The translations under genes and the position numbers were made by a program. Positions 28,834-41,094 of a stretch of 64,000 nt of DNA are shown here, one piece after another; positions within the stretch are counted from its first letter, which is position 1, and every line of letters begins with the position of its first letter. The notes beneath the pieces are model-generated. The model did not search any database, was not told the origin of the DNA, and saw only the letters and a list, made by a program, of their open reading frames with translations. The stretch spans positions 1,612,001 through 1,676,000 of the forward strand of contig OY756147.1 of NCBI GenBank assembly GCA_963576785.1, read 5' to 3'. The stretch comes from Chlorophyllum brunneum. Lineage: Eukaryota; Basidiomycota; Agaricomycetes; Agaricales; Agaricaceae.

Positions 28834-30617
28834 ATGCCGTATCCTCCCTCGCAAAAGTCAAGGAAAAACCAGTCATCAAATATTGTGGTTACCATCAAGT
28901 ATGGGGGGTTGAAAGCTACCCAGTTTTTCTCCAAATATACCACCCAGGCATACAAACAACTTCTCAACGATCTGACGGAGTTGGGGTTTCCACACCCTAA
29001 ACGAAGTAATATCGTGTTTCTATCCCATGGCACATTGGAAATCTTCTGGCCTATTAAGCCATACGGGCACAATAAGGTACGTCACGCAGCGTTCCCTTCC
29101 GCGATCGTCGCGACAATGGACTGAAATTCGGTTCGATGTACCCCAGAGTAATTTCGTGACGACTCTTGAACGACGCGTAAATATGTCTCATGAGGGTTCC
29201 ACGGACGAGCACCTCGCACTCCGCAAGCACCTATCAATGTACCCCAAGACAAGCTTCCATCTTCGTTCTGCAGTCAGCATAGTTAACCCTGTGATCTCCT
29301 TGTTTGCCTTTGTTCCAGCGTCAACATAACAATGCGGGAAGATGCGGACTATGATCCTTATCTAGAACACCAAGCTAGCGTCCCTCAAGCTCAGTCCTCG
29401 AAAATACAAGTTCCCACACCCTTCAACCACTCGCATAGTCCGCGTGAGAAGCCCGGAGAGAGGTATCACCCCTATATTCGTTCCCGGGGACAACAAGTTG
29501 GTTGGCAGCCAACCGATTCTAGCAGTCAGGGATACCAGTTTTCTCAAGCCAACCCGCTACCCCAGACGTTCAACAAACGTGACGCAGAGATGTTTTTGGA
29601 TGAGATGGAGACATCCTTGGGAGCGCCAATACGGCCTAAACAAGAGCCTATGGAACCAGTCATTCCTTTGGTACAACATGCTCACGCTCGACTCTCCCTA
29701 TTGAACACTTCTGATACTCTGGTAGCTAGTGCATCATCCTCTGTCCTCGCCACAGTCTAGGAGATATTCTTCCCGGTTGCAAGTTACCATTCAACCCGAG
29801 ATACAGGTCAAGCAGGTATGTCATTCGCCCGCAGAAACAAAAAACAACATATCTTATCATGCAACTCCAGGAAATACACTCTCCGACTCTTCCCTTGGCA
29901 CCAATGCATGATCAAAACCACGCCAGGACGCACATCGATCTTACACGTGAATCGGAGGTGCAGGTAATTGCCCGACACCCTGAAATGGCTTTCCCTCGAC
30001 ATCCATCTGCGTTGGCGGCGAACGGAGTTCCCCAGCATTCACGTGTTCAACCCAGTGCCAGTACTGGTGCTACTCCTGTTTCTACACGGCTCTCCAGCAC
30101 AGATGAAATTCAATGTGCTCCGTTGAGTATACCGACACCAAAATCGCAGGATCTACCCACAATTCAACGACTTACAAAGGAATTATTCGAGCTAAAGGGC
30201 GAGATCACCTCCGCCGTGGAAAGGCAGAACCACATCGTTGAAGACCTACGTCGACTGAGCGCAGCTTACGTCCCCTCCAAACTTTCAGTACACTCCCATG
30301 AGTCTAAGAATGAAACCAGTGGGTTATTGCGATTACTGTCTCGGATTACTGATGACAGTTGCTCCTCAGCGTTGAAAAGACGATTGCAAGAGTCGGAGAA
30401 AGAACTCGAATCAGAACGCACGAAGAACTCAGAAGTGACAATGCAATTGGAAATAGAGCGCGCGAAACGGCTTGAAGTGGAAGATACCCTCAAAGACGTT
30501 GAGCGAGAATGCAAAAGCCCTTTCGTCGTTCCAGCTCTTCTGGAGGCATTTATCGAGATTTCACAGGCAACGACGGCTGCCATACGATACCGGGCGTCCT
30601 CGAATACAAGTTCATAA
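28834..30617 (+). CDS. Hypothetical protein with C-terminal coiled coil, 514 aa
   Basis: Five exons (28834-29076, 29147-29238, 29319-29721, 29756-29815, 29871-30617) sum to 1545 nt in one frame. The N-terminal 110 residues are ordered-looking (VVTIKYGGLKATQFF, SNIVFLSHGTLEIFWPIKP) but match no domain I know. The middle is Pro/Ser/Gln-rich and probably disordered, with HPYIRSRGQQVGWQP and a cluster EPMEPVIPL. Residues from about 360 form a coiled coil (RLTKELFELKGEITSAVERQ and LKRRLQESEKELESERTKN), followed by a short hydrophobic C-terminal helix region. The second exon's donor is inferred from phase and is the least certain junction. It converges on the GH7 gene with 96 bp between stop codons. 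Its function is unknown; a scaffold or chromatin-related role would be a guess. Confidence 0.6.
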
Positions 30618-30713
30618 TACCCTCAATCAAGAGACACAAATATGTGGAACCAACCATTCGTAATTCTTTTCAGGGAAACTAATCGTACATCAGGAAGTAG
30701 CTAGGTTTTCTTC

Positions 30714-32134
30714 TCAGTTGTAGGTCGATCCGATATCGCCGAACTTGATGTTGGAGAATGTGACGGCAGAGTTGGCGGCGGAGTTCTCGACGTCAGGGGG
30801 GTTACCAGAGCTGGTGGCGCAGGTACCACGAGCGATACCCGGCTTGGATGCGTCGCCATCAGTGGGATAGTTAGAGTCGAGCCACAGCATGTGAGCAGCA
30901 TGGTCATCCCAAATACTCATCACCAACACCATTCCGTTTGCCATAGCCTTGCCCATCTGTGCCAGACCTCCGTGGGCGCCAAAGCTATCTTCGTCGCCAA
31001 AGGCTGACTTCTGGGAATCACAGAAGTCCTGGGTTATCGAGTCATAGGCGTCCATTCCGGCGACGCTGACCTTGGAGTTGTTGATGACCTGACCATTCTG
31101 GACGTAGAGACGACGAATCTCAGACAGTGTACCGGAGGTAGAGTTGTTATTAGTGAGGAATTGTGTGACAACGGTGAATTTGGAGCCAGTGTCAACGGTC
31201 ATGCCACTGCCATAGAAAGAGGTGTCACCCATGCGGAACGAGTTGAAGTCGCAACCGTCGGGGTCGCAAACACCGTCGTAGCGGCTGTTGATAGCACAGT
31301 CCTCGCCTTCGCAGCGGGTCTGGCCGTTGACTTGGCAGGGATGAGGAGTGTAGGCGGCAGACATGGAGTTTGCCTCCCAGACATCCATCTCACCACAGCA
31401 GGTACCATAATTACCGGTTCCTGCATTGACATCCGAATCGGAAGGCTCCCAGCCTTCACAGTTGGCCTGTGTAGTCGCGAGATTAGGATGTGTTTATGAT
31501 ACATTTTCGGTCAATGAATGCTTACCTCGCCGTTAATGAACTTGATATCACGGGGGCATTGAGAGTCGCAGTAGCCGGTGCCGTACTTGGCACCAGCCTT
31601 GTTGGTGGGGTATTTGCTCATACCACCATCCTTGTCCATCTCGGAGAAGTAAAGGGCACCGTTCAGGCCACAAGGAAGTGCAGAGAGGTCAACGTCGAAA
31701 GTGAACTCCTGGTTAAGGAGGTTGAACATCTCGTAGTTGGACTCATCAGCTAACAGGTAAACACGAGAGCCAATATTCTTTTGTTGTCCATTGGTGACGA
31801 ACTTGAGGGTCAAGGCATTGCCACTGGACGTGATACCATAAGTGCCAGAGTAGTCTGCACCATCGAGGGCACAGTTCTCAGCACAGGTCTGGTCGTCAGG
31901 GCAGAGGGAAGTGTCCCAAGTGTTACCCGTGTAGCAGTTGGTGAAGCCTGAGGTGGTATGGGTCCAACGCCAGTTAGAGTCGAGGACGACGCTGCCGGAG
32001 ACGGATTGGCAGCTGCCACCAGAGCAGCGTTGCCAACTAAGAGAAGGGTGACTCTCGGCTTGTTGGGTGCCTACTTGTTGACCATAGGCAACTGCGAGGA
32101 ACGAGAGTGAGAGGAGAGCGAGTTTTGGGAACAT
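30714..32134 (-). CDS. GH7 cellobiohydrolase (reducing-end exo-cellulase), no CBM, 453 aa
   Basis: Two exons (32134-31526 and 31466-30714) are separated by a 59-nt intron. The signal peptide [18 protein letters not shown] is followed by mature QQVGTQQAE. The GH7 hallmarks are [14 protein letters not shown], many paired Cys, and [10 protein letters not shown], which carries the nucleophile Glu, the assisting Asp and the acid/base Glu. The loop-bearing segments ([32 protein letters not shown]) fit a cellobiohydrolase with a substrate tunnel rather than an endoglucanase. The protein ends with the catalytic domain ([10 protein letters not shown]), without linker or CBM1, as in several wood- and litter-decay fungi. 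It is secreted and cleaves cellobiose from the reducing end of cellulose. Regulation by carbon source is likely; one possible CreA-type site lies upstream. Confidence 0.96.
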
Positions 32135-32237
32135 GATAAAATGCAGTGTTGTTTTTTTTGAAGCGCAGCTCGAGTGAGGGTCGAAGTGACTTTTGCTGAG
32201 GGCAGCTGGGGAAGGTCAAGTGTTCGTCGAGCTTGAA

Positions 32238-32243
32238 TTTATA
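32238..32243 (-). promoter_or_regulatory. TATA box of the GH7 gene
   Basis: TATAAA reads on the minus strand about 104-109 bp before the GH7 ATG at 32134. Position and sequence fit a core promoter of a highly expressed secreted-cellulase gene. Confidence 0.6.
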
Positions 32244-32738
32244 CATTTTTCTTTCGTGAGATGTGGCAGTATGTATGAGGTGTAGGCCGGAAAAACAAGA
32301 GGCGTTTTTGTTGGAATATCTCGCTGAAACGAAGGTTCTTGTGAATACTAGTAGCGAGGGTGTTTAAAGCTGGAAACTCCACCTGCAGGTGCATGTTCGG
32401 CTTGATTTTGGCTCGGCTTAGGGACGAGACTATACGGATGACCCTGTGCTGGAACATCGTCCAGTGAACATATGACGCGGAGAGATCTTCTGAATAGAGT
32501 TTTCTGCGAAAGGCTCCGGTCCTTGGGGAGATATATGCTCTGGGCAGTTGGGGGTTACGAAGTAGGGACCGGGGGGTATTTTTAGTTCACAGCCAGAGTC
32601 CCCTTGTTTATGCAGCGTGGCAAATGGCATTGAGTCTCCAGCAATAGGACACGTATTAAATGCACTTGTAAGAACCAGTCGTAGCCAAATATTAGACCTT
32701 TAGGGATTGTTTCCAACTGGCCACGGGCAGAAAAAACA

Positions 32739-32744
32739 CCCCGC
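32739..32744 (-). promoter_or_regulatory. Possible carbon-catabolite repressor (CreA/Mig1-type) site
   Basis: GCGGGG on the minus strand matches the known consensus SYGGRG about 605 bp upstream of the GH7 start. A six-base degenerate motif is expected by chance at this density, so this is weak evidence. Confidence 0.2.
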
Positions 32745-35088
32745 CTCCACAATTTTAATGTCTAGTTTGGAGGTTTTCGTGTGGGTAAACCTCGGTTTGC
32801 GCGAGTATCATTTGACTGAGAGGACTTGACAACAAACAGAGAGTAGCTTCGGTGGAGCATTTGTGGAGTGAACAAGAGTTCTATGGCTTCGTAGCACATG
32901 CGGTACGACACAAATGTAGTTCTTTGATGTGAAGAGGGTAGTCAAGGCCCATGTTAAACATCAATAAACATGGAACTCAGATTATATTAGGAACGGCATG
33001 CAATCCGGGCCGCCATCATCTCAAATGCCTACGCACATAGATTGATTATTACTCTGATAAAAATCTTCAGATCCCCTGATTTGGCACTCTTTTGCCTTTC
33101 GCAACATCGCATTCTCAGTGTAGAAACGTTGACAAGAGAGCAGTGTGCCATTCCGAAGTCGCAGATGAGCCTACCAGAATAAATCAGGAACACCACAGCA
33201 AGTCCGTCACCCCGGGTTCATCTTCGAAGACACAGACGCGTCATAGGTTGTTCACGCTGGGGTATGAAACAATAATAAATATAACGGAGGGATGGGGGGA
33301 CACTTGAAATCCGACAATCTTCCCGTGTGCGAGGTAGATGGTTGTGCTAGAAAACAGTGCTACCGTTCAAACTTTTCTGCCAAGGCGAAGAAGCCCCTTC
33401 CTATACATATCCCTCTAAAACAATTTTTCCGGGACGCAATTCATCCATGTCTTGATATACTTTACCGTGGAACCCATCCACTTCCACATCGCTTCCGTTA
33501 TTTGGGTATCTTCAGTCAATCTAGTCAGTAGGTGATGTATGTGTTCTCATTCATGAGTAACGCATTGTTACGAAGCGAGTATTACCTACATCTATATATG
33601 CGTTTGGTACCACTGAGAGTAATATTATAAGTGCCAGACTAGTACCCACTATAGAACGGTCTCGCCAATCGATACGTTTCCAGTTTATGCTGTCGTCGGT
33701 GGCCTGCCATTGGTAACAATGCTATCGATATCGGCGTGTTTTTTTCAGATAGGAACTGATGCCGACTTGTTGGTCATGGGTGACAGGAAGGGAAATGATA
33801 GAAGACCTAATTCTGAGGCGATGATAGCATAGATTTTTGAATGTAGATCCGCCGTCAAAAATACCAAGGAAGTTGGAACAACTCGGATAATGTAATTAGA
33901 CGATTTCATGTTCCATTATACCAACACAGCCCGGAAAATGTGCGGGAGGATATGTATATTTCTTTGCAGGAAGATCGTTGTTTTACGAGGATGTGCCGGT
34001 CGTTGGAGGAAAACCAAACGCGAGAGAGGGCAGAAGCGCAGGCAAGAAAATCCATTGATGCACCATAGGAGCAGAAATTGAGGTCCGGAGAAGCAGCGCA
34101 CCGAAAATTATGCAGGATAGATGCTATTTCTGCGAATACCAATCAGTTCTACCTTATGCCAAAGAGAGCTCTAGGAATAGGTCAGAGATGGAGTAGGAAA
34201 GAAGTTACCGTCATATAGCAACAGGGTCGTAAATTCGACAACCTGGGGCCCACTTCAATTATATCCTTAGGCGTCGTAAGTATCGCAGTGTGACAACGGC
34301 TGTAGGGGATAGAGCTAAGCAGCCTGAGAGCGCTTTTTGGGCTAATAGCGCCCTCTGCTCTTGATCCTTGACTTAAGCTTGTAAAAGATGCCTTTCGTAT
34401 AACCTATCGCGTTGATTTTCGGATGAAGCGGCTGTAACCTGAGAGGCAGAAATTCGGTGAGTGGGACTTCTTCCTCCCCTGAAGGAAGTGAGCAGGGGTT
34501 TTTCGATTCGAATTAGTGGAGCCGAAAGATCCGTACTGCCTTCAAAGTCCACGTGAAGCTTCCTGTTCACGAATGCACATATACTAAGTTGTCCTTGGTA
34601 GGCGAATGAAGACACTATCGAAGTCGTTCCGAAGAATAGTATTGACGTTGTAATGATGGGGAGAGGGGTTGACGACATCAAGTCGGCACACTGTACATGG
34701 GAGGGGATAACGGCCCGCGTGGTAAGTACAAGTACGCCGTGGTGAAATTCGAAGCACCTGTTGATGATATTACGGTGTTGTCTCGCTAGTCCAACGTATC
34801 GTGCGGAACATTATGGGCGTTAAACAACACCGCCCGAGCATAAATAACATCAGGGACAGTAGGCTCACGCGAGAAGAACTGGCGTACTTATAATCCGCAC
34901 CGGTTTCAAGCTGTCGAAGGGTTCGAAAACACAGACCAAGTTGGGATTTAGGTCTAGTTACGTAACACGAGTGTTATCTGGAAATCGCCGAGGCATATCA
35001 GGTTCACGGTTTAGGGTGCCTCAGTCTCCTTCTACAAGCACGATCTACTCCCTGTATCAACACATTTCATCACGTCTCTTCACAGATC

Positions 35089-35639
35089 ATGTCCTGGCAA
35101 AGTATCCTGGCTTTCCTGTCACTCAACGCTGGACGCTCAACCTTCCTTGATCCCAGCATATGTTGACGATAACCTTGTCGGCACCGGCAAGATCGCCAAG
35201 GCTGCGATCCTCGGCCTGCAGGGAGGTTCCTGGGCTTCGTCACCAGGATACACTGTAAGTGGTATACAAATGGTCTACGACTCCAGATTGCGAACACGAG
35301 GGTCAGCTTTCGACGGAGGAACAGAAGGCGATTGTCAACGGCTTTACGAACCCAGACCAAGTTCAAGCCTCCGGTATCCGTGCGGGCGGACAGAAATTCT
35401 TCACAATGGAAGCGAATGCGGGGAGGATCCACGCCAAGAAGCAGGTACGCCGCTTATAAATTGACCTCTATCGCCCGAATCACTAATACACGCCCTTACA
35501 CTAACAGGCAGACGGCATCGTCCTCGTCAAAACCAAACAGGCTGTCCTGGTAGCAGAATACGTTGCACCTATGCAAGCAGGGGAGGTTACACCCGTTGTT
35601 GAACGTCTTGCTGACTACCTGAGGGGCGTTGGATACTAG
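35089..35639 (+). CDS. Profilin, 126 aa
   Basis: Four exons (35089-35101, 35157-35254, 35307-35444, 35508-35639) sum to 381 nt and give exactly a profilin-sized protein. It starts MSWQTYVDDNLVGTGKIAKA, with the first exon only 13 nt long, a usual arrangement in fungi. Typical motifs are MSWQ and the YVDDNL helix (poly-proline binding together with the C-terminal helix), LGLQGGSWASSPGY, IVNGF, FFTMEANAGRIHAKK (actin-contact region) and the C-terminal helix VERLADYLRGVGY. Profilin binds monomeric actin and proline-rich formins and promotes nucleotide exchange and filament assembly at hyphal tips. It is an essential single-copy housekeeping gene in most fungi and shows no defect here. Confidence 0.95.
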
Positions 35640-35909
35640 ATCTGTTACTTCTTCAAGTTTCCGGATACGTATCTAATCATTACTCCTTCACCCTCCAAAT
35701 TGCAACGTGGACTGTCAGGATAAACAAGTTCTCTTGTTGTATAAATCGTTTTTTTTTTTGAATCAGTTCGAGTGTCCGCACCGAAAGCTGACAACACCTT
35801 TCATCTCATAGCCCTCAGTGCAACTTCGCCCTCGAGAATATGGTAGAGCTAAGTTCTACATGAACAAGCAAGGGTAATCCCGGTATAGAACAAGCCTTCA
35901 GTGCTATGG

Positions 35910-37916
35910 TTATACTTGCACCAATTCCGAGTTATTTACTAGTTCCTCAGCTTTTGCCGACCGTGTTCGTATTGATGCCTCAAATGGCAATGGATGCCTA
36001 CTGTTTTGTCAGCCTGCTCTTGTATTGCAAGTAGTTAAGCACGCACGAGAGAACATCCCCAGAATATCGACGTGGTGGCGTCATTGGCTTGCCGTCTTGA
36101 TCTAGCACAGGGCTGATATCAAAGACGGACAAGACGGATGCAACAATAATGAAGGGTGACTTGTCACTCATGTGTTTCCCAGGACATACCCGACGGCCAA
36201 AACCGAATGCAGCAACTGAGGGGTCACGAACATTCGGGTCTATCTGGCCATTCTTCAGAAATCGCTCAGGAACAAAGCTCTGTGGATCATGGAACACATC
36301 AGGATCGTCCTGAGAAAGTCGTTAGGATCATGGTTCCTGGTAAGTGGGTGATAGTTCGCATGTACCAAGCGCTTCCCATCACAATTGTTCCTTTGGGTAT
36401 GAAATACCCTTCAATTTCGTCATCTTCAGAAGTCGAGTGAGGAACACCTATTCCAATAGCCTTAGTACTGTTCAACTTGAACGTCGACGTGACGTACCAA
36501 GAGGTAATACAAGTTGCCATCGATTAGATTCCTTGACTATCGCATTAATGTAGGGTAGGAAGGGTCGATCACTAAACTCCGGTAACCGTCCACCAAGGAC
36601 TTGGTCCAGTTCGATTTGATCCTTTTTCTGTATTTCCGGGTATAGGCACATAGCAAGGAGAAACGAAAGCACAGTCGATACAGTCTATAGACACCGAGGG
36701 ATTGGAACCATGCTCTTATGGGTGGAGTAAGATGCCTACCGTATCGGCACCAGCTGGTATCGAGAGATTGGTTATCAGGAATAAGTTTCGGGTCTTAGTA
36801 TGAGCTCTCACCTACATAAGCAACCGCCGCGACGTCTCTCGCAACTATCTCTTCTTCTGCCCTTCTTCTATCCCCTTTCGCTGGTAGGCTATCGAAGCAA
36901 CACATGGTTTCGCGATCCCCTCGTTCTGAGAGTATACATCAACCCGTAAACAGAGACGAGGGTGATTACGCCCATACTGACCAGTTGTTGTTCCACAAAT
37001 TCAAAAGGTTTTGTGCAGACTAACCGGTTCAATTCAGCATAATGTTTTGCCAACCAGCACCAGGGAACCAGCTTGGTATGTACTTCATCACGGGAAAACT
37101 ATCGACCAGATAGCATGCTGCAACACCCGCTTCAGAAAATCCATGTACTGCTTCTTGAGCTCTGAATATGTACGGATCATCGGTTTCCTTGACGGATATA
37201 CCATACGAGACATCCATGACAATGGCAGCAAACAGGCTGGTGACAGAGTATTGTCAGGTTCCTAGGTGATAACACATCACATCTGATATATAGACGCACT
37301 GCTGAGCATGGTGCATAAAGTCGTTGGGGGAACTCAACAAACGACGTAAGAATGTACGCGCTTCTCGAACTTGGATATTCTGGTATTTGTATATCTGGGT
37401 TATGTTGAAGTGTTGGTGGAATGCTCGACGGTGACGCCGCCACCAGTGACCATATGGGATCATCGCCATGGCATATCCCCAATCCATCCTATTCAAAGTA
37501 GAGTCAATGGTGTTATTGAACTCAAAAGAACCCCACACACAATTCCACAAGCATCGGAAATCTTGGGCGGTTAGAGTAGATGCTGGATCGTTTTCAAATA
37601 GGTCGGTAGTTCTCTTTAAGGATCCTAGAACTAGGAAGGATTGACCTCAAAGTACACCATATCGCCTTGAGAAAAGTAAGTAAGACCTGCAGGAGGGACT
37701 GGGAAGATCCAACTCACCATACGTCTTGAACCATTGATCGTAGGTTAGCCATGCATTCTTCAGGGGAACGTCAAGCATACTACCAATGACTGGATACCCT
37801 TTGGGTCCGGGAGGATGAGGTAAATTTCGCGGATTTGCTTTGGACCTTGTCCAGTAACGGTGGAGACACCATGCAGCCACTATCCCTGTAAACACGATGG
37901 GGGAGAAGGATGCCAT
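35910..37916 (-). pseudogene. Cytochrome P450 pseudogene, paralogue of the gene at 16.5 kb
   Basis: The exon order and many splice sites match the intact P450 at 16535-18595: the anchor and PHPPGPKGYPVIG, then IPYGHWWRRHRR, VMKYIPSWFPGAGW, the 14-nt GADT exon at 36740-36753, LPYINAIVKESNRW (ExxR), FIPKGTIVMGSAW, FVPERFL and the haem loop FGFGRRVCPGKHM, ending at 35910. The frame is broken several times: between DMVYFEV and SFLVLGS (about 37640), between LFE and RSSIYSNRP (about 37590), after the GAGW motif (about 37050) by one lost base, and between KPCVAS and LPAKG (about 36900). The haem half is well preserved, so inactivation is probably recent. A truncated product is possible, but no active P450 can be made without correcting several frames. 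Confidence 0.85.
36740..36753 (-). other. 14-nt GADT microexon conserved in the P450 pseudogene
   Basis: CTGGTGCCGATACG on the minus strand lies between the acceptor ACCAG and the donor GTAGGC. Length, phase and coding content (G-A-D-T) equal those of the microexon at 17726-17739 in the intact paralogue. Confidence 0.7.
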
Positions 37917-38667
37917 TTGGAGGATAGTAGTTTGGCAGAAAAGCGAGATACACCTCCTGGTGTGTTGTAATTATATACTGTTGCATGGCCTTTGAACCTG
38001 TGACACACACATATGACCGGATCATCAGAAAGGGAGGAGACGATGGCAGGTGGTCAAAACGCGAGTATGGGCTGACGGTTTCGTATAGGATCTCCACAGC
38101 TCCTTGCGTTCGAGGCGTAAAAGGTGGAGTTGTGCTCAACGCGGAGCGGTTCCCCTGACTAGGGGCCAGATAGGTGCTTGTGAGGCGACGCCTCTAATAT
38201 TTCCCAAACTCATCGACGCGCCAGAGTAGATTTCGCGCACTTTTCAGGGTGTCGATGCACCGCCCTCTCACAGATCGAGTCAGATGTGAAAAAGTATCGA
38301 ATCGGAGCCACAGCGGGCTTATCAGGACTGCCAGATGGAGCGCATGCCAAGAGGATTTGGGAGGTGGGGAGCTAGGGCGCGCATTTCACCATCATGTTCC
38401 CCATTTCGGGGAAGTGACTGACCTGATGCTGGAGTTTGTGTAGCGTGACCCGAACGTGTTTGTTATAGCCCCTTCTACTAGACAAGCTCCAAAGCGAAAT
38501 TGGAATCAAAGTTCTTGGGCTTTAGAATGATGTCCAGGCCCTAATACGCATTTCGCTTTCCCACGACTCTGTTCCTCCCTCTGACTGGACATTTCTTCGT
38601 GTAGTGGCACCCGTGATTGGAAAATGACATTGAAAGATTGACAGGACTGAACAGAGTGTAAGCGGTA
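37917..38667. other. Intergenic between P450 pseudogene and ORC5
   Basis: This 750 bp stretch covers the former promoter of the P450 pseudogene and the 3' flank of ORC5. I see no coding frame with recognisable motifs. Confidence 0.5.
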
Positions 38668-40422
38668 TTATGTCGTCTCCCATAACAAATCGTTCAACGG
38701 AATCTCCAACTGTTTTGCTAATGACAACGCCGTATCCTGCGAGATAGCACACTTGAACATTGGTGGGCCGTCGATCCTGTCAGGCTGTGACGTTCGAAGG
38801 AGAAGGTGCATCGAGGCAAGTTCCATAATCTAAGGTTCATGTTCAATCATGGTTCCATCATGAATCGGGAGTGAGCATACCGCATTGTGTACCGCAACTC
38901 GACCAATCTCCATGTCCGTATACTCTCCAGGTATAGTGAGTTCAGGAGCGGGGGGCCTTGAGTCGACATCGTTTTCCTCGAGAAGCGCGCCAAGGATCGC
39001 GATTAAGCGATCAATTGGGAAAGGAGAGGGACCGAGGAGATGTTGTGGGACCTGGTGTGCGTGATTTTAGCCTTCCCATAATATGCTACAAGAATGGCAG
39101 AGGCTATGCACCTTGGATGGGCCTTTGGTTATAGCTTGGACTTTGGCGCCTCTCCGTTTGCGTTTCTTTTCGTCCAAACCTCTTCCAAACATTCGCAAAT
39201 CAGTTTTCGCGGGGTTTGTTGATGCGATGTAGGACGCAACGAGGATGAACTTGGACATTCGCGGTATTGAAGTTAAACTAGTCTCGTCTTTTTGCTGTCC
39301 TACGGCGGTATTTCCAGGTTTCGTAGTTGGCGAATGGAATTGACCAAAATGTTGGCCCAAGATATTCGCATCGGGGTCATTAGCGACTGCCCAGTCTGCA
39401 GCGTTTGTGAGGCGAGGGTATAGAGATTCGAGGGCATTAGTGACAGTTGGGTTGAAAATGCGCAGGAGGCGAAGGCGGGTGTCTTCCGAGGGAACGTGGA
39501 TTTCCTCTTCCGAGGAAGAGGATGAGAGGATTGGTTTGACGAAACCGGGCCAGCGTGCAGCGGTGATATAGGCTAGTTCGTCGATATCGTGAATGAATGG
39601 GAAACAGACATCGCAGATCATAGCGATGTAGTGGCCGTAGAGTTGTTCGAGGGAAGGGTCATAGCATCGTGCATTTTGGCTTGAGGATTTATGAACTGCT
39701 TGGGAGAGAGGGGCGTAGTGAGCGGAAAGGGTCTTGATGATATCTGATAACAGTGAGAAGGGTTATAGGTCGCTGAAGGGGGAGAATGTACGAACCGGAC
39801 TTGGAAAGTGGTTTGGGATCAATGTAGTAGGGCTCGGGTGAGGCTCCCAATGGCGGTTTGACATCTTGCCACTGGGTCTGGGATACAAAAATCACTGTGA
39901 TATCGATTTGGCTCTGTGAGCGCCGATTGAGAGTTAAAACCGAAGGAGTGAAAGCTGGCTTACCAGTTCATTGAGCCTTGTCAGGGGAACAATAGAATCC
40001 GGAAGTCTCTCCTTGAGCCTATGAGCCTGCTCGATACTGATAACGAATCGAACATCCCTCGAGGATGCTTCAGATTGATTAGAGTGCAAACGTTGGAGTC
40101 CATGCAGAAAAGAATCCCAACTGTCATTCCAGCGTTCCGAATTGTCCAGACCGGAAATTGAACTTGGTAGAGAGTTTAAAATTGTGTCAAACAGTAGCCG
40201 TTGAGTGAAACAGGCGACGGCGTCAATGTGAGCGTGGAAGACTTCCGGGTCAGCAGCAGCGCTCGATGTTTCACAACAGGCAGAGATTGTTGCATTGAGA
40301 ACGGACACCGTTGTCCGCGAGGCGACAGAATCACGGACGTAGATGAACGGTGGTGGGTATGTGGAGATCAGGGTTGATAGCTCCTGGGTGAAGTCCTCAT
40401 AGCCGTATATCGGTGGGTCCAT
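38668..40422 (-). CDS. ORC5: Origin recognition complex subunit 5, 513 aa
   Basis: Five exons (40422-39964, 39913-39796, 39743-39112, 39051-38881, 38829-38668) sum to 1542 nt. The N-terminal AAA+-like part starts MDPPIYGYEDFTQELSTLIS and YPPPFIYVRDSVASRTTVS, where a P-loop would be, and includes FVISIEQAHRLKERL (Walker-B region) and VIFVSQTQWQDV. The C-terminal ORC5 domain has the family signature MSKFILVASYIASTNPAKTD followed by a basic KKRKRRG tract, a possible nuclear localisation signal, and ends in LEIPLNDLLWETT. ORC5 is a structural subunit of the six-protein complex that marks replication origins and loads the MCM helicase. The P-loop lacks the GKT triad (ASRTT instead), so ATP binding is doubtful. 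The gene shares a 670 bp divergent promoter with the F-box/WD gene. Confidence 0.88.
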
Positions 40423-41094
40423 TACGCGTTTTTCAGAGGATTTAACGCGTCTTTTGTCAGACCCTGCTAATAGAAAGGTCAAGGACCCGGGGAAAGGGCC
40501 GGATCTGCACAAATTCGGGGATGCTAGTCAGAGTTTGGTTGGGGCGACACAAGCGACTCTGCACCACTGACGTGACCGATTGGTGATGGGGTAGTTCTGA
40601 TTTTCCGACAATAGAGTCCCTGATTTGTCTAGACGGTTTCCGGGCAGCTGATAAGGAGTTTTAACTGGAAGATTTTCATGGGAGAGGACGGTAACATGGA
40701 AACGAGTACAATTGTTGTTTGGCATTGTCAACCAGCACAAACACAGATTCATCCCTGTCGTCATTTGTTCCTGGACGTTGCCCTCATCACCACCCCGCTC
40801 ACAGCCTAGGTGCGACAAAGGCGTATTCGTCTGGGGTTCGTCGTCTAATAACACTGCCATTCCCTCAGGTTTAGGTTCATATAATCAATTCGTTGACCTG
40901 AAAATATTCTAGTCGCGATCGCGCTCCTCTTCGTGGCTGCGACGGCACCTCGGGGCGGTCACAGTGCGCTATTTGTTGCTGAGAGAAGATAAGCTTAGGA
41001 GCCAAATCCTAGCAGCCTGCGAAGGCTTCTCTGCCGTGCTGCTTAGTCCGACCTTTATCACCTCCATCTTGAAACCATCCGTATCGCCACCAGA
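40423..41094. promoter_or_regulatory. Divergent promoter, ORC5 (-) / F-box-WD (+)
   Basis: A 672 bp spacer lies between the two start codons. An open frame at 40528-40860 (-) has no motif and no ATG-rich context. I see no obvious TATA box on either side, which is usual for housekeeping promoters. Confidence 0.45.

Larger units (their letters stand above)
32135..35088. other. Long intergenic region between GH7 and profilin, 2.95 kb
   Basis: The left part is the GH7 promoter and the right end the profilin promoter. Frames at 33092-33531 (+), 33906-34142 (-) and 34373-34678 (-) are the longest. The last begins with a hydrophobic stretch after an ATG at 34678 and could be a small secreted or membrane protein, but I cannot join it to a convincing second exon. 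No mobile element is recognised. Confidence 0.45.

Noticed and set aside
34373..34678. Possible small secreted or membrane protein on the minus strand
   Set aside because: A hydrophobic start follows the ATG at 34678, but no recognisable family and no convincing join to the frame at 33906-34142.
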